Source: an uncultured Pelagibacteraceae bacterium (GTDB taxonomy: Bacteria; Pseudomonadota; Alphaproteobacteria; Pelagibacterales; Pelagibacteraceae). From it: DNA of 58,715 nucleotides. Positions 50,011-58,715 of the stretch are shown here, in pieces. The position numbers were made by a program, and so were the translations under genes. Under the pieces are notes generated by a model that worked only from the letters and a program-made list of their open reading frames with translations, had not been told where the DNA came from and searched no databases. How positions within the stretch are numbered: the first letter of the stretch is position 1; each line of letters begins with the position of its first letter. The stretch lies in NCBI GenBank assembly GCA_902554195.1, contig CACDNT010000002.1, positions 1 to 58,715 of the forward strand, written 5' to 3'.

Positions 50011-52669
50011 GTTAATTCTTAATTTTAAGTCTAAAGATTCAAAAAAAATAAAAGATCCAAAAAATTTTTTAGGTGGCAAAGGGGCAAATTTATCTGAAAT
50101 GGGAAGAATGGGTTTACCAGTACCTCCTGGTTTTACTATCTCAACAAAAGTATGCGAAATTTTTTATAAGGATAAAAAAAAATTAAATTCCAAATTAATT
50201 AGCCAAATAAAAAAAGAAATTAAAACAATAGAAAAAGATGTATCAAAAAAATTTGGAGATTTAAAAAATCCTCTTCTTTTATCAGTTCGATCTGGAGCAA
50301 GAGTTTCAATGCCAGGTATGATGGATACAATTTTGAATTTAGGACTAAATGACAAAACAGTTGTTGCTTTAGCTAACAAAACATCCAACGGAAGATTTGC
50401 AAAAGATAGCTATAGGAGATTCATCCAGATGTACGGAAATGTAGTCATGGGTGTTGAAAGTTACAATTTTGAGGAATTGATAGAAAATTATAAGTTAACA
50501 AAAGGTGTATTGCTTGATACGGATCTCGATGAAGAGGATTGGGATGGTTTAATAAAAGATTTTAAAGATGTAATAAAAAAAAACACTAGCAAAGATTTTC
50601 CTCAAGATGTTTATCATCAATTATTCGGGGCAATAAGTGCTGTATTTTTATCTTGGGAAAGTAAAAGAGCTAAAGTTTATAGAAAGTTGAATCAAATTCC
50701 TTCTGAATGGGGAACAGCTGTTAATGTACAATCTATGGTTTTTGGAAATATGGGTAATGACTGTGCAACAGGAGTTGTCTTCACTAGAAACCCTTCAGAT
50801 GGTTCAAATAATATTTATGGAGAATATTTGATTAATGCTCAGGGAGAAGATGTTGTAGCTGGAACAAGAACTCCACAGTATATTACAAAGAAGGCAAGAA
50901 AAGAGGCAAAAGTTGATGATGCATCTATGGAAGAGTCGATGCCAGAAGTATATCACGAATTACATAAAATTTTAAAAAAACTAGAGAAACATTATAAGGA
51001 TATGCAAGATGTAGAGTTCACTGTTGAAAGCAATAAACTTTGGATATTGCAAACTCGATCTGGAAAAAGAACATCAAAATCAGCGGTAAAAATTGCTGTT
51101 GATATGGTTAGAGAAAAGTTAATCAATAAAAACGATGCTGTTTTAAGAGTTGATCCTAACTCTTTAGACACGCTTTTGCATCCTACTTTAGATGAGAGAA
51201 GTTCAATCAAAGTTATAGCGAACGGTCTTCCGGCGTCTCCTGGTGCAGTAAGTGGAAAAGTAGTTTTCAGCTCAGAGGAAGCAGAAAGATTAAATGATAT
51301 GATGCAAGATACAATTTTAGTTAGAGTTGAAACTTCTCCAGAGGATATTCAAGGAATGCATGCTGCGAAGGGAATTTTAACCTCAAGAGGAGGTATGACT
51401 AGTCATGCTGCAGTTGTAGCTAGAGGAATGGGAAGACCTTGTGTATCTGGTTCAAGTGAAATTGAAATTAATTACGATAAAAAAGTCTTTAAAACATCCT
51501 CGGCTGAGGTCAAAGAGGGTGAAGTAATTACTATTGACGGTTCTACGGGAAGAATAATTTTAGGTACAGTTCCAACTATAAAACCTGAGATCTCAGGAGA
51601 TTTTTCAAAATTGATGAGCTGGGCTGATAAAATTAGAAAACTTAAAGTACGAACTAACTCTGAAACTCCTCTGGACACTAAAACAGCCAGAGATTTTGGT
51701 GCGGAGGGAATTGGACTTTGTAGGACCGAACATATGTTTTTTGATGAGGAAAGAATTTTATCAGTACGAGAGATGATTTTATCAAAAACACTGGATGATA
51801 GATCTAATGCTTTAAAAAAGATTCTACCGCATCAAAAAAAAGATTTTATAGAGATATTCAAGATTATGCATGGTCTTCCAGTTACAGTAAGATTATTAGA
51901 TCCACCGTTACATGAATTTTTACCAAAATCTGATAAAGAAATTTCTGAAGTAGCTAATGTTGTTGGATCAGATAAAAAAGATATTGAAAGCAGGATAGAA
52001 GAACTTCATGAACAAAATCCAATGTTAGGACATAGAGGTTGTAGACTTGGTATTTCATTTCCTGAAATTTATGAGATGCAATGTAGAGCAATATTCGAGG
52101 CTCTTGCAGACTTAAAAAAAAACAAACAAAAATTTGCTTTTCCCGAGATAATGATACCTTTAGTTTCAACTGAGGCCGAGATTAAAATAATGAAAGATTT
52201 AGTAATCAATACTGCAAGAAAAGTTCAAAAAGAAAATAAAACAAAAATTGAATTTCTTGTGGGTACAATGATTGAATTACCTAGAGCAGCAATTAAGGCT
52301 GATGATATTGCGAAACATGCTGAATTCTTTAGTTTTGGCACAAATGATTTAACACAAACAACTTTTGGAATAAGTAGAGACGATAGCGGTAAATTTTTAA
52401 ATGATTATATAGATAATAAGATTTTTACTATTGATCCGTTTGTATCCATTGATGACGGAGTGAAAGATTTAGTCGAAATAGCGGTTTCTAAAGGAAAAAA
52501 ACAAAATAAAAAAATTAAGTTAGGTATATGTGGTGAACATGGTGGTGATCCAAGGAGTATTAAATTTTGTTCAAAAGCTGGGCTTAATTATGTTTCCTGT
52601 TCACCTTACAGAGTTCCAATAGCTAGATTAGCAGCCGCACAGGCTGAGCTAACAAAAAATAAAAATTAA
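50003..52669 (+). CDS. ppdK: pyruvate, phosphate dikinase
   Basis: The 888-residue enzyme has the N-terminal ATP-grasp domain (FLGGKGANLSEMGRMGLPVP, SVRSGARVSMPGMMDT), the phosphohistidine domain GGMTSHAAVVARGMGRPC (His near residue 467) and the PEP barrel with GTNDLTQTTFG. The barrel ends in SCSPYRVPIARLAAAQAE with the catalytic Cys866. It interconverts pyruvate, ATP and Pi with PEP, AMP and PPi, so it could act as PEP synthase for gluconeogenesis. It overlaps glyS by 8 bases. Full length. Confidence 0.97.
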   Translation: MNKLILNFKSKDSKKIKDPKNFLGGKGANLSEMGRMGLPVPPGFTISTKVCEIFYKDKKKLNSKLISQIKKEIKTIEKDVSKKFGDLKNPLLLSVRSGARVSMPGMMDTILNLGLNDKTVVALANKTSNGRFAKDSYRRFIQMYGNVVMGVESYNFEELIENYKLTKGVLLDTDLDEEDWDGLIKDFKDVIKKNTSKDFPQDVYHQLFGAISAVFLSWESKRAKVYRKLNQIPSEWGTAVNVQSMVFGNMGNDCATGVVFTRNPSDGSNNIYGEYLINAQGEDVVAGTRTPQYITKKARKEAKVDDASMEESMPEVYHELHKILKKLEKHYKDMQDVEFTVESNKLWILQTRSGKRTSKSAVKIAVDMVREKLINKNDAVLRVDPNSLDTLLHPTLDERSSIKVIANGLPASPGAVSGKVVFSSEEAERLNDMMQDTILVRVETSPEDIQGMHAAKGILTSRGGMTSHAAVVARGMGRPCVSGSSEIEINYDKKVFKTSSAEVKEGEVITIDGSTGRIILGTVPTIKPEISGDFSKLMSWADKIRKLKVRTNSETPLDTKTARDFGAEGIGLCRTEHMFFDEERILSVREMILSKTLDDRSNALKKILPHQKKDFIEIFKIMHGLPVTVRLLDPPLHEFLPKSDKEISEVANVVGSDKKDIESRIEELHEQNPMLGHRGCRLGISFPEIYEMQCRAIFEALADLKKNKQKFAFPEIMIPLVSTEAEIKIMKDLVINTARKVQKENKTKIEFLVGTMIELPRAAIKADDIAKHAEFFSFGTNDLTQTTFGISRDDSGKFLNDYIDNKIFTIDPFVSIDDGVKDLVEIAVSKGKKQNKKIKLGICGEHGGDPRSIKFCSKAGLNYVSCSPYRVPIARLAAAQAELTKNKN

Positions 52670-52682
52670 AAAAACAAATAAT

Positions 52683-53516
52683 CTAGATTTCTAGTTTGAA
52701 ATCTATAGCTGGGGCGCTATGAGTGATGCTTCCAATCGAAATTCTATCTACCCCAGTTGCAGCAACAGATTTTACAGTTTTAAGATTTATATTCCCCGAG
52801 GCTTCTGTTTCATAATATTTTTTAACTAGTTTTACACCTTCTCTAAGATTTTTAATACTCATATTATCAAACAAAATAGTATTAAATTTAAGACCAATAA
52901 TCTTTTTCAGTTGCTTTAAATTATCCACTTCAACTGTAATTTTTTTTCCTTTTTTGTTTTTTATTGCTAATGAAACTAATTCTTTTAAATCAGAACTAGC
53001 GATATGATTATCTTTTATCAAAAATTCATCACTTAAATTAAATCTATGATTTGTACCGCCTCCTAATTTAACTGCATATTTTTGAACAACCCTATAATTC
53101 GGTAAAGTCTTTCTGGTGCAGCAAATTTTACATTTTTTTCCAGCTAGTTTTACAAATTGATTTGTTTTTGTAGCTATTCCTGAAATATGGGATAAAAAAT
53201 TTAATGCAACCCTTTCTGCAATCATTATAGAATTAGCTTGACCTTTTATTAGTGCTATTACAGAATTTTTTTTGACTGTGGACCCATCCTTTTTTTTTAA
53301 TATAAATTTAATTTTTTTGTCAACTTGCTTAAAAGAGTGTTTTACAAATAACAAACCTGCAACAACTGCTTTCTGATTAGAAATTATTTTCGCCTCAATA
53401 ATTTTATTATTGTTTATGAGGTTAGATGTTATATCTCCGTAAGGATACAAATCTTCGGTAAGTGCAAGTTTTACTCTGTCTTTGATAAACGTTTCACTTA
53501 ATTTAATTTTTGACAC
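52683..53516 (-). CDS. nadC: nicotinate-nucleotide diphosphorylase (carboxylating)
   Basis: The 277-residue enzyme has ALTEDLYPYGDITSNLI, AERVALNFLSHISGIAT, CCTRKTLPNYRVVQKYAVKLGGG split in two, HRFNLSDEFLIKDNHI and the C-terminal VDRISIGSITHSAPAIDFKL. It makes nicotinate mononucleotide from quinolinate and PRPP. It follows nadA by 6 bases. It is convergent with ppdK with 13 bases between. Confidence 0.96.
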   Translation of the reverse strand: MSKIKLSETFIKDRVKLALTEDLYPYGDITSNLINNNKIIEAKIISNQKAVVAGLLFVKHSFKQVDKKIKFILKKKDGSTVKKNSVIALIKGQANSIMIAERVALNFLSHISGIATKTNQFVKLAGKKCKICCTRKTLPNYRVVQKYAVKLGGGTNHRFNLSDEFLIKDNHIASSDLKELVSLAIKNKKGKKITVEVDNLKQLKKIIGLKFNTILFDNMSIKNLREGVKLVKKYYETEASGNINLKTVKSVAATGVDRISIGSITHSAPAIDFKLEI

Positions 53517-53522
53517 GAAGTG

Positions 53523-54512
53523 TTATCTACCGATAGCAACCATTTTTTCTACTGACAATCTAGCTTTATCAATTGTTTCTTGGTCCATGATAATTTCACC
53601 AGTTTCATTCTCTAAACAGTCTAAAATTTTTGGCAAAGTAATTTTTTTCATATGTGGACAAATATTGCATGGTCTTATAAATTCAACGTTTGGATTTTCA
53701 ACCTGAATGTTATCACTCATTGAACATTCAGTTACCATCATTACTTTTTTAGGTTGATTATTTTTAACATAATTAATCATTCCTGATGTTGATCCTGCAA
53801 AATCACTTGCTTTAATAACTTCTGGTGGACACTCTGGATGTGCAATTATTTTAATTCCAGGATTATTTTTTCTAATACTCTTAATCTCATTTTCGTTGAA
53901 TTGATCATGAACAATACAAATTCCTTTCCATGAGATAATTTCAACATCGGTTTGTGAGGCAACATATTTTGCTAAATAGTCGTCAGGTAAAAAAATAACT
54001 TTTTTCACACCTAAGGATTTTACAATTTTAACTGCATTAGCAGATGTACAACACACATCTGTTTCAGCTTTTACATCAGCAGATGTATTTACATACGAGA
54101 CAACAGGAACTCCTGGATATTTTTCTTTTAACAATCTGACATCTTTACCCGTAATTGAAGAGGATAATGAACAACCTGCTTTCATGTCTGGTAATAAAAC
54201 CTTTTTATTTGGACTCATTAATTTTGCAGTCTCAGCCATAAAGTGAACTCCAGCCATAACAATTATATCTGCTGAGGTTTTTGATGCTTCAACAGCAAGG
54301 GCTAAAGAGTCTGCAGAAAAATCTGCAATGCCGTGATAAATTTCTGGAGTTTGATAATTATGAGCAAGTATAACTGCATTCTTATCTTTTTTTAATTTAT
54401 TAATTTTATGAATATAAGGAGCATGAACTGCCCACTCAATCTCAGGCATAACCTTTGAAATCTTCTTATAAATCGGATCAGTTGATAATTTTACTTCTTG
54501 ATTAAAATCCAT
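53523..54512 (-). CDS. nadA: quinolinate synthase NadA
   Basis: The 329-residue iron-sulfur enzyme has ILAHNYQTPEI (48-58), MAGVHFMAETAK (86-97) and the cluster ligands Cys114 in KAGCSLSSS, Cys199 in KGICIVHDQF and Cys285 in CNICPHM. It condenses iminoaspartate with DHAP to quinolinate. nadC follows directly. The usual partner nadB is not in this cluster or window, so iminoaspartate must come from a gene elsewhere. Confidence 0.96.
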   Translation of the reverse strand: MDFNQEVKLSTDPIYKKISKVMPEIEWAVHAPYIHKINKLKKDKNAVILAHNYQTPEIYHGIADFSADSLALAVEASKTSADIIVMAGVHFMAETAKLMSPNKKVLLPDMKAGCSLSSSITGKDVRLLKEKYPGVPVVSYVNTSADVKAETDVCCTSANAVKIVKSLGVKKVIFLPDDYLAKYVASQTDVEIISWKGICIVHDQFNENEIKSIRKNNPGIKIIAHPECPPEVIKASDFAGSTSGMINYVKNNQPKKVMMVTECSMSDNIQVENPNVEFIRPCNICPHMKKITLPKILDCLENETGEIIMDQETIDKARLSVEKMVAIGR

Positions 54513-54529
54513 AAATAAAATTTATCAAT

Positions 54530-54558
54530 TTGAAACCTACTTGTCATTGATTTAATGT
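54530..54558 (+). promoter_or_regulatory. putative sigma-70 promoter of tRNA-Leu
   Basis: TTGAAA (54530-54535), 17 bases, TAATGT (54553-54558). The start would be near 54565, five bases before the mature tRNA 5' end at 54570. Confidence 0.45.
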
Positions 54559-54569
54559 GGGTCATATTT

Positions 54570-54655
54570 GCGGCTATGCTGAAATTGGTAGACAGGCACG
54601 GTTGAGGGCCGTGTGGACCTAGTCCATGAGAGTTCGAGTCTCTCTGGCCGCACCA
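54570..54655 (+). tRNA. tRNA-Leu (GAG)
   Basis: An 86-base class II tRNA. The acceptor GCGGCTA pairs with the 3' segment TGGCCGC (one G-T pair), followed by A and encoded CCA (54653-54655). The anticodon stem CACGG/CCGTG encloses TTGAGGG (anticodon GAG), with a long variable arm (TGGACCTAGTCCA) and a T arm with GAGTTCGAGTCTC. The minus-strand frame across it is spurious. Confidence 0.95.
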
Positions 54656-54660
54656 GAAAA

Positions 54661-55548
54661 TTAAATCTTTAGCCATTCAGGTATAAATATTTTAAATGAT
54701 CCATTTTTACTTTTTAAAGTAAGGTCTTTATTAAAATTTTCATTAGAAAATTTTACCAAGGCAAAGGGATACTCTTCATTTATCAAAATTTTTCCAATTT
54801 CAATCTGATTACAATATACCGTTTCATCTTCATTTAACTTTCCTTCAATTATCTCAACTGGCAACAACCTCTTAGAAAGTTTATTTTTAAGTTTAATTCT
54901 AGCAGTATTTTCTTGTCCTACGTAACATCCTTTTTTAAAATCAATACCATTTAGTTCTTCAAAATTACATTCAATACCAAATAATTTATTTTTTAGTTTA
55001 TTTAAATTCTTTGGAACAATCCCAAGCTTATGACTTTGATCATAATAGTTCTCGATTTTGTCGTCTTTTAATTCAAGTTTTTTTAGAGACAAATAAAGTT
55101 TTTCTAAATTAATAATTAATCTAGCACCCAAATTTTTATTTCTTGGATCTAGAACTATTGGATCTTCTCTATATCTCATAGTAAAACCAAGAATATCTTT
55201 TGATCCATCTATTGATAAATATTTTTCATAACCAAAACTTGCAACAACAAATTCATTGCTAAGATTAAGGATTTCTACTTTTGATCTTATTTTATATAAA
55301 TTTAATTGTTTCAATATTTCTTCAGATTGAGACTTTTCACAATCAATAAAAAAACCTGACTTATGCTTTATAATAATAAATTCATAAAGAAACTTACCTT
55401 GAGGGGTTAACAAAGAGGCAAAACAACTTGAATTATCAGTTACTTTATTAATGTCATTGCTAATTAAATTTTGCAAGAAATCTCTAGCGTCCTGGCCATT
55501 TACATAAAGTATAGCTCTGTCTTTTAATATATAAACACTATTATTCAT
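54661..55548 (-). CDS. ygfZ: YgfZ/GcvT-like folate-binding protein
   Basis: The 295-residue protein starts at ATG 55548 (MNNSVYILKDRAILYVNGQD). The open frame continues to 55611, but that would overlap the divergent dihydroorotase start. ARDFLQNLISNDI near the start and the signature FKKGCYVGQENTAR with the conserved Cys identify YgfZ (IBA57-like). It binds tetrahydrofolate and helps assemble or repair iron-sulfur clusters, relevant to NadA next door. Confidence 0.9.
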   Translation of the reverse strand: MNNSVYILKDRAILYVNGQDARDFLQNLISNDINKVTDNSSCFASLLTPQGKFLYEFIIIKHKSGFFIDCEKSQSEEILKQLNLYKIRSKVEILNLSNEFVVASFGYEKYLSIDGSKDILGFTMRYREDPIVLDPRNKNLGARLIINLEKLYLSLKKLELKDDKIENYYDQSHKLGIVPKNLNKLKNKLFGIECNFEELNGIDFKKGCYVGQENTARIKLKNKLSKRLLPVEIIEGKLNEDETVYCNQIEIGKILINEEYPFALVKFSNENFNKDLTLKSKNGSFKIFIPEWLKI

Positions 55549-55550
55549 AT

Positions 55551-55577
55551 TTGATTGATCATCAAATTTAATATAAT
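55551..55577 (+). promoter_or_regulatory. putative sigma-70 promoter of the dihydroorotase gene
   Basis: TTGATT (55551-55556), 15 bases, TATAAT (55572-55577), 14 bases before the ATG at 55592, implying a leader of about 8 bases. The -10 is perfect; the spacing is short. Confidence 0.4.
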
Positions 55578-55591
55578 AACTTTTTTCACAA

Positions 55592-56899
55592 ATGTTAGAT
55601 CTAATAATCAAAAATGGGCAATCTTATATTGATGGGAAACTAGAGGATAAAGATATTGCCGTTAAAGATGGTAAAATATCTAAGATTGGTCAAATATCAG
55701 AAGAGGCAAAAGAAGTATATGATGCAAAAAATAAAATTACATTACCTGGCTGTATAGATACTCAGACGCATTTTAGAGAACCAGGTTCGACAGATACAGA
55801 AGACCTTAATTCTGGAAGTAGGGCGGCAGCAGTAGGAGGGATTACAGCAGTATTTGAGATGCCAAACACTAATCCTCCAACTTCAAATTTAAAAGAATTT
55901 CAGAGAAAATTAGATCTTGCAAAAAATAGAATGTATTGCAACTACGCTTTCTATTTTGGTGCGACCGCAGGTAATGTTAATCAACTCGCTGAATTAAAAA
56001 ATTTAGAAGGCTGTTGTGGGATCAAATTGTTTGTAGGTTCTTCAACAGGTAATCTTTTAGTAGCACTCGAGGAAGATATCGACAAAGTTTTTCAAAATAG
56101 TTCAAAAGTAGTAGCAGTTCACTCAGAGGATGAAGAAATCTTAAACAAAAATAAAAAATTGATTAAAAATGGTGATGTGCATTCACATCCTATTTGGAGA
56201 AGTGAGGAGTGTGCAATTTCTTCCACTAGAAGAATAGTTAGACTTGCAAAAAAATATAATAAGAAAGCGCACGTATTACATATTACCACTAAACAAGAAG
56301 TAGATTTCTTATCTCAACATAAAGGTAATATTACTTTTGAAATTACGCCACAACATTTAACAATTTATGCACCTGATTGTTATGATAAACTTGGAACTTA
56401 CGCACAGATGAATCCACCAATTAGAGATAAATCTCATTATGATAGATTATGGTATGCAGTAAGAAATAATTTAAATGATACAATTGGCTCAGATCACGCA
56501 CCACATCTTAAAGTAAATAAAGATAAAAAGTATCCTAATTCTCCATCAGGCATGCCAGGTGTCCAAACACTTATGCCAGTAATGTTAGATCATGTTAATC
56601 ATGGAAAATTATCACTCACTCAATTAATAAATTTGGTATGCGAAAATCCAGTAAAAATATTTGGCATACAGAACAAAGGATACATTAAAGAGGGATATGA
56701 CGCTGATTTCACTATTGTTGATATGAATAAGAAAATAACAATTAAAAATGAGAATATAGAAAGCAAGTGTGGATGGTCACCTTTTAACAATGTTGAATTT
56801 AAAGGAACACCTGTTGCAACAATAATTTCTGGTAAAATAAAGATGATGGATGGAAAGATTTTAGGTGAACCTGAGGGCAAACCTTTAAGATTTAGTTAA
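55592..56899 (+). CDS. pyrC: dihydroorotase
   Basis: The 435-residue amidohydrolase has CIDTQTHFREPGSTDTEDL (54-72), AAAVGGITAVFEMPNTNPPT, GIKLFVGSSTG with the bridging Lys145, HSEDE, HVLHITTK and the catalytic Asp in IGSDHAPH. The first His of the usual HxH pair is Gln58, as in the DQxHFREPG subgroup. It cyclises carbamoyl aspartate in pyrimidine synthesis. Hydantoinase or allantoinase is less likely given the DTEDL and NTNPPT motifs. Confidence 0.88.
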   Translation: MLDLIIKNGQSYIDGKLEDKDIAVKDGKISKIGQISEEAKEVYDAKNKITLPGCIDTQTHFREPGSTDTEDLNSGSRAAAVGGITAVFEMPNTNPPTSNLKEFQRKLDLAKNRMYCNYAFYFGATAGNVNQLAELKNLEGCCGIKLFVGSSTGNLLVALEEDIDKVFQNSSKVVAVHSEDEEILNKNKKLIKNGDVHSHPIWRSEECAISSTRRIVRLAKKYNKKAHVLHITTKQEVDFLSQHKGNITFEITPQHLTIYAPDCYDKLGTYAQMNPPIRDKSHYDRLWYAVRNNLNDTIGSDHAPHLKVNKDKKYPNSPSGMPGVQTLMPVMLDHVNHGKLSLTQLINLVCENPVKIFGIQNKGYIKEGYDADFTIVDMNKKITIKNENIESKCGWSPFNNVEFKGTPVATIISGKIKMMDGKILGEPEGKPLRFS

Positions 56900-57224
56900 T
56901 TTTTACAGTAAAACTATTAACCAGTATAACACCAATAACAATTAGGAATAACCCAGCAATAGCTTGCCAAGCTAAAGTTTGTTTAAAAAAGAAATATCCA
57001 AGTAATGCTATTGTAAATACTCCAAGTCCGCTCCAAGTGGCATAAACAATAGCAATTGGGAGTTTATCCATAACAAATGTCATTAAGTAAAAAGAAACTA
57101 GATAAAATATTGTTAGACAAACTGTTGGAATAATCTTGGTAAAATTTTGTGAAACCGGCAATAACATTGTTCCAGCTACCTCACAAAATATAGCGATAAG
57201 CAAAAAAGAATATGTTTTAAACAT
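56892..57224 (-). CDS. small multidrug resistance (SMR/EmrE-like) transporter
   Basis: The 110-residue protein has four helices. LIAIFCEVAGTMLLPVS carries the membrane-embedded Glu15 equivalent to EmrE Glu14, and AIVYATWSGLGVFTIALLGY carries the conserved Tyr and Trp. It exchanges protons for quaternary or polyaromatic cations, or guanidinium in the Gdx group. It overlaps the upstream synthetase gene by 8 bases on the same strand and the pyrC end by 8 bases convergently. Confidence 0.9.
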   Translation of the reverse strand: MFKTYSFLLIAIFCEVAGTMLLPVSQNFTKIIPTVCLTIFYLVSFYLMTFVMDKLPIAIVYATWSGLGVFTIALLGYFFFKQTLAWQAIAGLFLIVIGVILVNSFTVKIN

Positions 57225-58715
57225 TATTAAGTATTTTATTATCGATTAAATCTTGTTTAATCTCATCAAGAATTGCAGGATCATCAATTGTTGGAGGCAT
57301 TTTATATTCAACATTATCAGCAATTTTTCTAATTGTTCCTCTTAAAATTTTTCCAGATCTTGTTTTTGGAAGCCTTTTAATAACAATTGCAACTTTAAAT
57401 GCAGCCACAGGACCAATTTTATCTCTTACCATTTGAATACATTCTTTGGAAATTGTTTCGTTATCTTTATCAACTCCAGCTTTTAAAACTATTAACCCTA
57501 TTGGTAATTGTCCTTTTAGTTTATCTGCAATACCAAGAACTGCGCACTCAGCAACTGATTGATGTTCAGATAAAACCTCTTCAATGGCACCAGTTGACAA
57601 TCTATGGCCAGCAACATTTATTATGTCGTCAGTCCTAGACATAATCCAGATATAGCCATCCTCATCAATATGACCCGCATCATAAGTTTGATAGTAACCA
57701 TCATAGTTTGACATATAATTTTGCTTGTATCTTTCATCTGCATTCCAAAGAGTTGGAAATGTACCAGGAGGTAAAGGTAATTTTACTACGATATCTCCCA
57801 TTTCATTTGGTTTAGCTAAAGTTTGATCTGACTTAATAATTTTTACATCATAACCTGGAACTGCTTTACAGGCTGAACCATATTTTGTTTTCATCATTTC
57901 AATTCCTGTACAATTTGAGCTTATTGCCCAACTTGTTTCAGTTTGCCACCAATGGTCTATGACTGGAACTTTTAATAAATTTTCTGCCCATTTAATTGTA
58001 TCTGGATCTGCTCTTTCACCAGCAAGAAATAAACTTTTAAAACTACTAAGATCATATTTAGAGAAGAACTTTCCCTCAGGATCTTCTTTTTTAATTGCTC
58101 TAAAGGCAGTTGGAGCTGTAAATAAAGATTTTACCTTATAATCAGAAATTATTTTCCAGAAAGCCCCTGCATCAGGTGTGCCAACGGGTTTACCCTCAAA
58201 TAAAACTGTTGCACATCCTTTAAATAATGGAGCATAAACAATGTAAGAGTGACCTACAATCCAACCTATATCACTTGCTGACCACCAAATATCTCCCTCA
58301 TCAATGTTATAGATATTTTTCATTGTCCATTTCAGAGCTACTATGTGACCCCCAATATCTCTTACAATTCCCTTGGGTGTTCCTGTTGTGCCTGAAGTAT
58401 AGAGTATGTAAGCAAACTCATTTGAATTCATTTCTACACAGTCAGTATCTTTTGCATCAACGAGTGCTTCATCCCAGCTAATTTCAGTAGGTGCATTTAA
58501 TTTAGCCTCATTACCTTTTCTTTGAAATAAAATCATCTTACTTATCTTATGACTTGCTAGTTTGACTGCTTCGTCAACTAATGGCTTGTATTCAACAGTT
58601 CTTCCTGGCTCAAAACCACATGAGGCTGTGACTAGAATCTTAGCTTTGCTGTCATCTATTCTGCTGGCAAGTTCATTTGATGCAAATCCACCAAAAACAA
58701 CTGAGTGAATTGCTC
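57217..58715 (-). CDS. prpE: propionyl-CoA synthetase (acetyl-CoA synthetase family), 5' end outside window
   Basis: The frame is open from the right window edge; the Met at 58536 is internal. Residues at the edge, AIHSVVFGGFASNELASRID and ASCGFEPGR, match the middle of PrpE enzymes. Then come the AMP loop YTSGTTGTPKGIVRD, DHWWQTETSW, and the C-terminal PKTRSGKILRGTIRK with the acylation-controlled Lys. It activates propionate (or acetate) to the CoA ester through an acyl adenylate. About 500 of the usual 630 residues are visible. Substrate choice is inferred. Confidence 0.88.
   Translation of the reverse strand, partial: AIHSVVFGGFASNELASRIDDSKAKILVTASCGFEPGRTVEYKPLVDEAVKLASHKISKMILFQRKGNEAKLNAPTEISWDEALVDAKDTDCVEMNSNEFAYILYTSGTTGTPKGIVRDIGGHIVALKWTMKNIYNIDEGDIWWSASDIGWIVGHSYIVYAPLFKGCATVLFEGKPVGTPDAGAFWKIISDYKVKSLFTAPTAFRAIKKEDPEGKFFSKYDLSSFKSLFLAGERADPDTIKWAENLLKVPVIDHWWQTETSWAISSNCTGIEMMKTKYGSACKAVPGYDVKIIKSDQTLAKPNEMGDIVVKLPLPPGTFPTLWNADERYKQNYMSNYDGYYQTYDAGHIDEDGYIWIMSRTDDIINVAGHRLSTGAIEEVLSEHQSVAECAVLGIADKLKGQLPIGLIVLKAGVDKDNETISKECIQMVRDKIGPVAAFKVAIVIKRLPKTRSGKILRGTIRKIADNVEYKMPPTIDDPAILDEIKQDLIDNKILNNV

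Noticed and set aside
54491..54676. Minus-strand frame across tRNA-Leu (protein with RDSNSHGLGPHGPQP)
   Set aside because: A well-known spurious product of reading the antisense strand of a leucine tRNA.

Overview
The window reads as a chromosome segment of a SAR11 (Pelagibacterales) alphaproteobacterium. The DNA is very AT-rich and Lys/Asn/Ile-heavy. Genes are packed end to end with many 1-20 base overlaps, and no gene-free stretch reaches 150 bases. Several arrangements are typical of alphaproteobacteria: rluD-rpoH, yebC-(resolvase)-tolQRAB-pal-cpoB-tilS-ftsH, a three-subunit pnt operon next to a tiny cox IV-like peptide, and trcR (DUF1013). The 5S rRNA gene stands alone. SAR11 genomes are known to carry a hypervariable surface-glycan island (HVR2) between the 23S and the detached 5S gene, and the layout here matches that.

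Bases 1-7892 look like the end of such an island. They hold glycosyltransferases of families 2 and 4, a GT-C-like membrane protein, an FkbM methyltransferase, a WecA/MraY-type polyprenyl-phosphate sugar-phosphate transferase, and a methyltransferase-like/GT2 fusion. From the 5S gene (8032) onward the content is core genome.

Bases 8032-11912 (+): 5S rRNA, cysteine-free L36, a 36-residue cox IV-like peptide, the pnt transhydrogenase operon and a transaldolase. Bases 11914-20118 (-): tkt-gap-pgk-fba (central carbon, probably gluconeogenic plus pentose phosphate), thiE, efp, an inositol-phosphatase family gene, rpmE, trcR, rpsU and initiator tRNA. Bases 20172-35897 (+): coiled-coil gene, zapA, fthC, ymdB-like, yebC, a frameshifted RuvC-like resolvase, the Tol-Pal envelope system, tilS, ftsH, folP, glmM, thiD, purA. 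Bases 35894-40358: rpoH, rluD, tRNA-Arg, an ABC-2 exporter pair, and the tRNA t6A gene. Bases 40379-46145: isoprenoid genes (xseB-ispA-dxs, ispB), aroC, pdxH. Bases 46259-58715: S49 peptidase, glyQS, ppdK, nadC-nadA, tRNA-Leu, ygfZ, dihydroorotase, an SMR transporter and a 5'-truncated propionyl-CoA synthetase.

The points most worth a second look are: a RuvC-like resolvase whose catalytic C-terminal aspartates lie past a -1 frameshift on A AAA AAG; a probable AUU start codon for rpsU behind a strong Shine-Dalgarno; a sigma-32-type promoter in front of ftsH; the methyltransferase-like/GT2 fusion; the 5S-led pnt operon; and promoters placed for very short or absent mRNA leaders. I found no CRISPR array, insertion sequence, integrase or riboswitch. 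I did not recognise a wholly new multi-gene system.
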